Positions 1 through 5,052 of a stretch of DNA of 5,280 nucleotides are shown here, in pieces; position 1 is the stretch's first letter; every line of letters starts with the position of its first letter. Source of the stretch: Actinomycetota bacterium (GTDB taxonomy: Bacteria; Actinomycetota; Actinomycetes; S36-B12; UBA5976); the NCBI GenBank assembly GCA_009702945.1, contig WLGZ01000069.1, positions 1 through 5,280 on the forward strand. The letters are read 5' to 3'. A model generated the notes under the pieces. The model saw only the letters and a program-made list of their open reading frames with translations, was not told the origin of the DNA and ran no database searches. Both the position numbers and the translations under genes were made by a program.

Positions 1-1
1 G

Positions 2-307
2 GCGCTAGACATTATCTTTACTGGCGACATTGGAATTGTTTCAAATATCGGCCTGGTAATAGTTGGCCTAGTTGGCGCTATAAATGTGCGGACTGCGGAT
101 TATCAAGCAGCAATTTGGGTAGCCCCGATTGCTTGGGTAATTGCGCTGCTTACAACGGGTCAACTTGCACCAATGCGTGGCGGATCATTTCTGCGCGAAC
201 AAGTTTTGCACCTTGCATATGGGCTTGCGATGCACGCTTGGTGGATTCTGGGCGCAACTGCCCTAAGTGCAAGTGTTGCAATCTTTAGGCGCGGCCGGCA
301 GCCTTAA
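2..307 (+). CDS. DUF6542 membrane protein, C-terminal part (5' end outside window)
   Basis: The frame is open from the window edge to a TAA at 305-307, giving 101 residues. A GTG at 86 is possible as a start, but the conserved part begins well before it (ALDIIFTGD at residues 1-9), so I treat the gene as truncated by the window. The opening ALD-hydrophobic-TG motif, followed by a hydrophobic stretch ending near N28-V29-R30, fits the DUF6542 family of actinobacterial membrane proteins. Three hydrophobic segments are visible, at about residues 11-28, 36-50 and 77-93, and the chain ends in a short basic tail (RRGRQP). Family members often have a long, low-complexity N-terminal region, which would lie upstream. 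No biochemical function is known to me. The family sits beside ispH in other actinobacteria in the same convergent orientation, as recalled for Rv1111c/Rv1110. The last 23 bases overlap the 3' end of ispH on the other strand. Confidence 0.75.
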   Translation, partial: ALDIIFTGDIGIVSNIGLVIVGLVGAINVRTADYQAAIWVAPIAWVIALLTTGQLAPMRGGSFLREQVLHLAYGLAMHAWWILGATALSASVAIFRRGRQP

Positions 308-1250
308 TGTCTCGACGCAGTTCTGGCGGTAGCGCAAAGATTAAGTGCTCTTCGATAGTTTCAACTTCTTCGACATCGGTATAACCACGTTCGGCTAACC
401 AAGCTAGAACGCTGTTCACCAAAATCTCAGGAACTGATGCACCGCTGGTAAGCCCAACTGTGTTGACACCTTCCATCCACGCCTCATCGATCTCACCAGC
501 AAAATCAACTCGGTATGCTGCACGAGCGCCAGCCTCCAATGCCACGTCAACTAGTCGCACAGTATTTGAGGAGTTTGCCGATCCAACTACCAGCATGACG
601 TCGCAAGCTAAAGAAATTTCCTTGACGGCTTTTTGGCGATTTTGGGTGGCATAGCAAATGTCATCACTTGGTGGATCAAGTAAGTTCGGAAACTTTGCCC
701 GCAATAAATCAACGGTCTCTAAAGTTTCATCAACTGAAAGTGTGGTTTGGGAAAGCCAAGCTACTGGTCGACTTGGATCAATCTCGATTTCCTGGACATG
801 TGCTGGGCCGTCCACCAAAGTCATATTCTCTGGTGCTTCGCCCATTGTGCCTTCGACTTCTTCGTGGCCTTCGTGACCAATGAAAAGAATTTGATAATCA
901 TCAGAAGCAAAGCGACGTGCCTCAGAGTGAACTTTTGTAACCAATGGGCAAGTTGCGTCGATGGTCTTTAAGTTTCGCTGGGCAGCTTCGTCGTGTACCG
1001 CCGGCGAAACTCCATGAGCGCTAAAGACGACTGTGGCGCCTTCAGGAACTTCGTCAGTTTCATTTACGAAAATGGCACCCTTGGCTTCAAGTTCGGTAAC
1101 TACATACTTGTTATGAACAATTTCCTTGCGGACATAAATTGGTGCGCCATGGACGGTCAAGGCTTTTTCAACAGTGACTACCGCTCGATCGACACCAGCA
1201 CAATATCCACGAGGCTTTGCCAGCAGGACTTTTTTCTTAGTTTCACTCAC
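285..1250 (-). CDS. ispH: 4-hydroxy-3-methylbut-2-enyl diphosphate reductase
   Basis: IspH (LytB) catalyses the last step of the MEP pathway. It reductively dehydroxylates HMBPP to IPP and DMAPP in the cytoplasm, using a [4Fe-4S] cluster and electrons from ferredoxin or flavodoxin. The 321-residue protein is of normal length and complete. The three cluster cysteines are C17 (in PRGYCAGV), C101 (DATCP) and C199 (DICYAT). Substrate-binding and catalytic residues are present: H46, H79, H129, the acid E131 in HEEVEGT, the SQTT motif at 167-170, S227-S228-N229 in GSANSSNT, and S272. The start is a GTG at 1250-1248. It is the only start codon between an upstream in-frame stop and the conserved N-terminus. 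An AGGAGA abuts the GTG, too close to act as a Shine-Dalgarno site. A TACGAT hexamer 6 nt upstream suggests a leaderless transcript instead. The gene diverges from xseA and converges on the DUF6542 gene with a 23-bp overlap. Confidence 0.98.
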   Translation of the reverse strand: MSETKKKVLLAKPRGYCAGVDRAVVTVEKALTVHGAPIYVRKEIVHNKYVVTELEAKGAIFVNETDEVPEGATVVFSAHGVSPAVHDEAAQRNLKTIDATCPLVTKVHSEARRFASDDYQILFIGHEGHEEVEGTMGEAPENMTLVDGPAHVQEIEIDPSRPVAWLSQTTLSVDETLETVDLLRAKFPNLLDPPSDDICYATQNRQKAVKEISLACDVMLVVGSANSSNTVRLVDVALEAGARAAYRVDFAGEIDEAWMEGVNTVGLTSGASVPEILVNSVLAWLAERGYTDVEEVETIEEHLIFALPPELRRDIKAAGRA

Positions 1251-1256
1251 TCTCCT

Positions 1257-1262
1257 ATCGTA
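1257..1262 (-). promoter_or_regulatory. Putative -10 element of a leaderless ispH promoter
   Basis: On the minus strand the hexamer TACGAT (TANNNT) is followed by exactly 6 nt (AGGAGA) and then the GTG start of ispH. This is the spacing expected when transcription begins at the start codon. No convincing -35 is visible; AAGCGA lies at a 17-bp spacing. The same arrangement precedes the other four genes whose starts are visible in this window. Confidence 0.55.
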
Positions 1263-1297
1263 AGCCCGCGCCTCCCCTCTCGCTTTCTGGCATTAGG

Positions 1298-1303
1298 CAC
1301 AAT
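1298..1303 (+). promoter_or_regulatory. Putative -10 element of a leaderless xseA promoter
   Basis: CACAAT is followed by 6 nt (AGATCC) and the ATG of xseA. It keeps the A at position 2 and the T at position 6, the most conserved bases of a sigma-70-type -10 box. No ribosome binding site is visible upstream of the ATG. An overlapping alternative, TAGGCA at 1294-1299, would give a leader of only a few bases. No clear -35 is seen. Confidence 0.45.
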
Positions 1304-1309
1304 AGATCC

Positions 1310-2533
1310 ATGGACCAGACAGAACCAGCAAAGCCCGGACTCGATCCAGAGACCCCACTGGCTGTCCATTCAGTTAGCACCATGATTGGTGAATATATTG
1401 GTCGACTTGGAACTATCTGGATTGAAGGCCAGATAGCCGAAGTCAACCCACGAAAAGGCCTAACTTATCTATCACTTCGCGATACTGATCGCGATGTTTC
1501 ATTGTCACTTTACGTAGCTTCTGGCGTTATGGATTCACTTGCCACCACGGTTGAACAAGGAAGTCGAGTCCTAGTTCAAGTAAAAGCCGACTGGTGGGCT
1601 AAACGTGGCTCATTACAATTCAAAGTTTTGCAAATGCGTGCCGTGGGTATCGGCGAGCTTATGGCTCGGCTTGAAGCTTTACGAAATCTCTTAGCGGCTG
1701 AAGGACTATTCAACGAGGATCGCAAAAAGCCATTGCCATTTTTACCACGGCGAATTGGTTTAATTTGTGGACAAGCTAGCGATGCCATGCACGATGTGAT
1801 TGAGAATGCCAAACGTCGTTGGCCTGACGTTCAGTTTGAAGTACGTGAAGTTGCAGTCCAGGGCGTTAATTGCGTTAAGCAAGTAAGCGCAGCACTAACC
1901 GAACTTGATGCAATCTCTGACATTGATGTAATTGTGATTGCTCGTGGTGGTGGCGCGTTTGAAGATTTATTGCCATTTAGCGATGAGTCATTGATTCGGG
2001 TAGTTGCAGGAATAGATACTCCAGTTGTAGCTGCGATTGGTCACGAAGAAGACAGGCCGCTAATTGACTATGTTGCGGATTATCGCGCTTCAACTCCAAC
2101 GGATGCTGCGCGCAAAATAGTTCCTGATGTTCTCCAAGAAATCTCTGATCTAAGAAACGCTAAAGCCAGACTTCAAACTTTAGTTTCAACTGGCATAACA
2201 CGGCTTGAGCAACAACTTGCGCTAACTAGAAGTCGCCCCGCACTAGCTTCGCCAGCCACTTTGATAACTCAGCGCTTGAGCGACAACAATGTTGTGCGCA
2301 CCGCAATGCATGTGAAAGTGAAAAGCTTTATTGCACTTGAAAGTGCACATTTAACTGGCACTCAAGGCACCCTACGTGCACTGTCACCACAAGGGACATT
2401 AGAGCGTGGGTTTTCAATTGTCAGAGATTCCCAAAATGTGATTGTAAAAAGTGCTGAAGCGGTTGTTGCTGGCGACGAACTTCGAATTAAGTTTGCAAAT
2501 GGTGACATTGTCACGCGAGTTGAAGAGGTTTAA
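1310..2533 (+). CDS. xseA: Exonuclease VII large subunit
   Basis: XseA is the catalytic subunit of exonuclease VII, which degrades single-stranded DNA from both ends without a metal requirement and acts in mismatch repair and removal of damaged DNA. The 407-residue chain is somewhat shorter than the E. coli protein. An N-terminal OB-fold lies at about residues 18-110, with IWIEGQIAEV at 36-45. The catalytic domain begins near GIGELMARLEALRNLL (113-128). Its core motifs are D162 in the HDV motif (the counterpart of E. coli D155), ARGGG at 211-215 with E218-D219, GHEED at 244-248, and D253, D257 and RASTPTDAA at 259-267. A coiled-coil-like helical region follows (about 272-345). The conserved C-terminal motif LSPQGTLERGF lies at 358-368. 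The ATG at 1310 is supported by the -10-like CACAAT exactly 6 nt upstream. The partner gene xseB lies directly downstream but on the opposite strand, and the two TAA stops overlap, so the subunits cannot share an operon here. Confidence 0.97.
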   Translation: MDQTEPAKPGLDPETPLAVHSVSTMIGEYIGRLGTIWIEGQIAEVNPRKGLTYLSLRDTDRDVSLSLYVASGVMDSLATTVEQGSRVLVQVKADWWAKRGSLQFKVLQMRAVGIGELMARLEALRNLLAAEGLFNEDRKKPLPFLPRRIGLICGQASDAMHDVIENAKRRWPDVQFEVREVAVQGVNCVKQVSAALTELDAISDIDVIVIARGGGAFEDLLPFSDESLIRVVAGIDTPVVAAIGHEEDRPLIDYVADYRASTPTDAARKIVPDVLQEISDLRNAKARLQTLVSTGITRLEQQLALTRSRPALASPATLITQRLSDNNVVRTAMHVKVKSFIALESAHLTGTQGTLRALSPQGTLERGFSIVRDSQNVIVKSAEAVVAGDELRIKFANGDIVTRVEEV

Positions 2534-2542
2534 TCCTCGTCA
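2521..2542. repeat. Imperfect inverted repeat centred on the overlapping xseA/xseB stop codons
   Basis: The arms TGAAGAGG (2521-2528) and CCTCGTCA (2535-2542) are reverse complements except for one mismatch. They flank the 6-nt centre TTTAAT, which holds both stop codons. Either transcript could form a short hairpin at its gene end, so a weak bidirectional terminator is possible. No T-run follows on either side, so this is not a standard intrinsic terminator. Part of the symmetry may come from both proteins ending in acidic residues (VEEV and SDED). Confidence 0.3.
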
Positions 2543-2745
2543 GATTTACTTGGGCGCAAGGCTTCGAGTCTGGCTTTAGCTCCAGCAAGTCGTTCTTCAC
2601 AAATTGCTGCAAGTTTTTCGCCTTGTTCCCACAAATTGACCATGTCATCAAGCGGGAGATCTTTGTCTTCAAGACGTGTGACAATTTCGTCTAACTGAGA
2701 TTTGGCTGTCTCGTAAGACAGTTCTGCAGATTGATCCTTTGCCAT
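2530..2745 (-). CDS. xseB: Exonuclease VII small subunit
   Basis: XseB is the small helical accessory subunit that binds several copies per XseA and is needed for a soluble, active exonuclease VII. The 71-residue protein has the family pattern: SYETA at 10-14, LDEIVTRLE at 18-26, LPLDD at 30-34, and the second helix WEQGEKLAAICEERL at 39-53 followed by AKARLEAL. The tail is acidic (KSDED), as is common in the family. The start ATG at 2745-2743 sits 9 bp after the DUF4245 stop on the same strand, so read-through transcription from DUF4245 is likely. A TAGAAT hexamer 6 nt before the ATG suggests a leaderless promoter of its own. No Shine-Dalgarno site is visible; the upstream 6 nt are pyrimidine-rich (CTTCCT). 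The gene faces xseA tail to tail and overlaps it by 4 bp at the stop codons. Confidence 0.96.
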   Translation of the reverse strand: MAKDQSAELSYETAKSQLDEIVTRLEDKDLPLDDMVNLWEQGEKLAAICEERLAGAKARLEALRPSKSDED

Positions 2746-2751
2746 AGGAAG

Positions 2752-2757
2752 ATTCTA
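2752..2757 (-). promoter_or_regulatory. Putative -10 element of a leaderless xseB promoter, overlapping the DUF4245 stop codon
   Basis: On the minus strand TAGAAT is followed by 6 nt (CTTCCT) and the ATG of xseB. The first three bases of the hexamer are the TAG stop codon of the upstream DUF4245 gene. This would give xseB transcription independent of the upstream gene, with the start codon at the transcript's 5' end. No clear -35 is seen. Confidence 0.5.
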
Positions 2758-3300
2758 TGGTTTCGCTGGCACTAAAGATTCGGCGAATCGCAAAAGCTCA
2801 TCCCAGGGCGCAGTACCCGAAACTATGGATGTCAGATCGCCTTCAGTCTTTACAAAGGCTCGAGTAAGGGGCTTATCGATTTCACACTTCTGCCAGGTTG
2901 CGCCATTTATAGTTGCTGTTGATTCACAGACCGCACTGTTAGTTGCCGGGGCAACTACTTTTCCCTTCGGGCCATCACTTTGCCAAAGTGAGACATATTC
3001 GCCAGCCGAGGTTTGGAATCCCAAAATCCAACGGATGTCGCCAACCTCACCATAGGACTCAGGCTCGAGTCGAGCACTCGTCGCTTGATATCCAGCCGGC
3101 AAAGTTTTGGGAATTGAAATTGGCCAAGTTTGGGCGATGACTGCGCTGGCAACGGCAGTTTCGTAATCCACCTGCTGCTTAACTTCTTCCTGTGGCCGCC
3201 AAGCAATCAACATGATCACGCCAACGGTTGCAATTACTGCGCCCATTGATAGCACCATGTCCCAGGCAGTTTCCCGCCCTCTTGGTTTTTTGTTAGCCAT
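2755..3300 (-). CDS. DUF4245 family membrane-anchored protein
   Basis: This 181-residue protein matches the DUF4245 family, found mainly in actinobacteria and without an assigned function. A short basic N-terminus (KKPRGR) and a D-M-V-L-S-M segment lead into a single transmembrane helix at about residues 15-34. The remainder, about 145 residues, is predicted to lie outside the membrane. The outer domain carries W91, the conserved-looking segment WILGF, and two cysteines (C125 and C139) that could form a disulfide. It ends with GTAPWDELLRFAESL (162-176), a region typical of the family. There is no lipobox. The ATG at 3300-3298 has a CAAAAT hexamer 6 nt upstream and no normally spaced Shine-Dalgarno site. 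The gene lies 9 bp upstream of xseB, codirectional, and diverges from fumarase. In the mycobacterial and streptomycete regions I recall, a DUF4245 gene lies near glpX and fumarase, so the neighbourhood is conserved even though the function is unknown. Confidence 0.85.
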   Translation of the reverse strand: MANKKPRGRETAWDMVLSMGAVIATVGVIMLIAWRPQEEVKQQVDYETAVASAVIAQTWPISIPKTLPAGYQATSARLEPESYGEVGDIRWILGFQTSAGEYVSLWQSDGPKGKVVAPATNSAVCESTATINGATWQKCEIDKPLTRAFVKTEGDLTSIVSGTAPWDELLRFAESLVPAKP

Positions 3301-3306
3301 GCCTCT

Positions 3307-3312
3307 ATTTTG
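3307..3312 (-). promoter_or_regulatory. Putative -10 element of a leaderless DUF4245 promoter
   Basis: On the minus strand CAAAAT is followed by 6 nt (AGAGGC) and the ATG of the DUF4245 gene. The purine-rich spacer abuts the start codon, too close for a Shine-Dalgarno site. GAGCGA lies at a 17-bp spacing upstream, similar to AAGCGA upstream of ispH, but neither resembles a consensus -35. This promoter could also transcribe xseB. Confidence 0.5.
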
Positions 3313-3372
3313 CCTGCTTTAGCTAAAGTTCGCTCTCGCGCGGTCCCTTCGGTCCGACTTCGCAAAACGGAT

Positions 3373-3378
3373 TAGGCT
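3373..3378 (+). promoter_or_regulatory. Putative -10 element of a leaderless fumarase promoter
   Basis: TAGGCT is a good actinobacterial -10 hexamer (TANNNT). It is followed by 6 nt (AACCAT) and the fumarase ATG. No purine-rich ribosome binding site precedes the start codon. The expected -35 position falls in a GC-rich stretch (CGGTCC at 3350-3355) without a consensus match. Confidence 0.6.
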
Positions 3379-3384
3379 AACCAT

Positions 3385-5049
3385 ATGAGCTCGTTTAACT
3401 ACACCGAAATCCTGCCGCTTGCGCACAATGAACCCGAGTATCGCCTAGTTACCACTGAAGGAATTACTACTACGACAGTTGGTGAGCGGACATTTCTCAA
3501 CATTGATGACAGTGTTTTGGAAAAGGTTGCCTACGAAGCAATTCATGATATTTCCCACTACTTGCGAACCAGCCATTTGGAACAGCTAAAGAAAATCATT
3601 GACGATCCAACTGCTTCACCCAACGACAGATTTGTCGCAATCGATTTAATGAAGAATGCCAACATTGCAGCTGGTGGCATCTTGCCAATGTGCCAAGACA
3701 CTGGCACCGCAATTGTTTCTGCCAAGCGAGGTTCGCAAATTCTGACGCAGGGTCCAGATGAAGTTGCAATTAGTCGTGGCATTTACGATGCCTACCAAAA
3801 ACTAAACCTTCGCTATTCCCAGCTTTCACCTATGAATATGTGGGATGAGAAAAACACTGGTGATAACTTGCCAGCTCAAATTGAAATCTATTCCGACACT
3901 AAGCCTGGGCACGAAAACGCATATGAAATGTTATTCATTGCTAAAGGCGGCGGTAGCGCAAACAAGAGTTACTTGTACCAAGAAACTAAAGCAGTTTTGA
4001 ATCAAGAAAGTTTCTTGCGATTCATGGATGAGAAGTTACGACTTATTGGAACTTCGGCCTGCCCGCCATATCACTTGGCAATTGTTGTTGGTGGCACCAG
4101 CGCTGAATACGCTTTGAAAGTTTCTAAGTTGGCCAGCACTAAGTATTTAGACTCACTACCAACTGAGGGTGGCCCAGACGGAAATGGCTATCGCGATCTT
4201 GAGATGGAAGCCGAGATTCTCAAGCTCACCCAGAACTTTGGAATCGGCGCGCAATTCGGCGGTAAATACTTCTGCCATGACGTTCGAGTAATTCGCTTGC
4301 CTCGACACGGTGCTTCCTGTCCGATTGCTATCGCAGTTTCTTGTTCAGCAGATCGACAGGCACTTGTGAAGATTGATGCTACAGGCGCTTATATTGAAAA
4401 GCTAGAAACTGATCCAGCACGTTTTCTGCCAGAAATCACAGATGAGCATTTAGATGACGATGTCATCAACATTGACTTAACTCGACCAATGTCGGAAATT
4501 CGAGAAACGCTTTCCAAGCTTTCAGTAAAAACTAGAGTTTCACTAACGGGTCCGCTCATCGTCGCTCGCGACTTAGCCCACGCCAAGATTCTCGAAATGC
4601 TTGATCGCGGCGAAGATATGCCGCAGTACTTTAAAGATCACGCGGTTTACTATGCCGGCCCTGCCAAGACACCAGAAGGTTATGCCTCTGGTTCATTTGG
4701 ACCGACAACAGCAGGTCGCATGGATGCTTATGTTGATCGCTTCCAGAAAGCTGGTGGCTCATTTGTCATGCTGGCAAAAGGAAATCGAAGCGATGCTGTT
4801 ACTAAAGCCTGTCAGGCAAATGGTGGGTTCTACCTAGGCTCAATTGGTGGACCAGCTGCTCGACTCGCAAAAGACAACATCAAGAAAGTTGAAGTTTTAG
4901 ATTTTCCTGAAATGGGAATGGAAGCAGTTTGGAAAATTGAAGTTGAGAACTTCCCTGCCTTCGTCGTTGTTGACGATAAGGGAAACGACTTCTTTGCCGA
5001 AACTTTGCGCCCGATCGCTTTGAACATTCCAATTGGTCCACCTAAGTAG
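3385..5049 (+). CDS. Fumarate hydratase, class I (4Fe-4S)
   Basis: This enzyme interconverts fumarate and L-malate in the TCA cycle. The 554-residue chain is complete and carries the alpha and beta domains in one polypeptide, as in E. coli FumA (about 548 residues) and kinetoplastid fumarases. The [4Fe-4S] ligands are C103 (PMCQDTG), C226 (SACPPYH) and C320 (VSCSADR). The 94-residue gap between the last two equals that of the Leishmania enzyme. Active-site residues by that alignment are D105, H308 (PRHGAS), R395 (ARDLAH), the putative base T441 and R445 in FGPTTAGR, and K465 (LAKGNRS). The ATG at 3385 has TAGGCT exactly 6 nt upstream, supporting a leaderless start. The class I enzyme is unrelated to the iron-free class II FumC of mycobacteria. 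Its cluster makes it sensitive to oxygen and superoxide. The gene stands alone on its strand, and its stop is 3 bp from the stop of the convergent Rpf-like gene. I leave the symbol empty because the fumA/fumB/fum naming is not settled by sequence alone. Confidence 0.96.
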   Translation: MSSFNYTEILPLAHNEPEYRLVTTEGITTTTVGERTFLNIDDSVLEKVAYEAIHDISHYLRTSHLEQLKKIIDDPTASPNDRFVAIDLMKNANIAAGGILPMCQDTGTAIVSAKRGSQILTQGPDEVAISRGIYDAYQKLNLRYSQLSPMNMWDEKNTGDNLPAQIEIYSDTKPGHENAYEMLFIAKGGGSANKSYLYQETKAVLNQESFLRFMDEKLRLIGTSACPPYHLAIVVGGTSAEYALKVSKLASTKYLDSLPTEGGPDGNGYRDLEMEAEILKLTQNFGIGAQFGGKYFCHDVRVIRLPRHGASCPIAIAVSCSADRQALVKIDATGAYIEKLETDPARFLPEITDEHLDDDVINIDLTRPMSEIRETLSKLSVKTRVSLTGPLIVARDLAHAKILEMLDRGEDMPQYFKDHAVYYAGPAKTPEGYASGSFGPTTAGRMDAYVDRFQKAGGSFVMLAKGNRSDAVTKACQANGGFYLGSIGGPAARLAKDNIKKVEVLDFPEMGMEAVWKIEVENFPAFVVVDDKGNDFFAETLRPIALNIPIGPPK

Positions 5050-5052
5050 GTT

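Noticed and set aside
292..297. CGGCCG palindrome at the end of the DUF6542 and ispH genes
   Set aside because: A six-base palindrome within coding sequence (arginine/glycine codons), with no adjacent T-run. Chance and codon use explain it.
86..307. GTG at 86 as the true start of the DUF6542 gene
   Set aside because: The family's conserved opening (ALDIIFTGD and the first hydrophobic segment) lies upstream in the same open frame, so the gene begins outside the window.
1251..1256. AGGAGA directly before the ispH GTG as a Shine-Dalgarno site
   Set aside because: It abuts the start codon, leaving no spacer for ribosome binding. No other start codon lies within range downstream before the conserved N-terminus. 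The fixed -10 spacing explains the site better.
993..1385. A 130-codon open frame on the plus strand, antisense to ispH and running into xseA
   Set aside because: It lies almost wholly inside ispH, which has all its catalytic residues. The translation is low in recognisable motifs and has no -10-like hexamer at the position shared by the real genes.
1576..1812. Antisense open frames inside xseA, ispH, DUF4245 and fumarase on either strand
   Set aside because: All lie within well-supported genes in other frames, show no family resemblance, and are expected from codon bias.
1280..3335. AGCGA at 17 bp upstream of the -10 boxes of both ispH (AAGCGA) and DUF4245 (GAGCGA) as a shared -35
   Set aside because: It does not resemble a consensus -35 and is absent at that spacing for xseA, xseB and fumarase. 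Two five-base matches are weak evidence.
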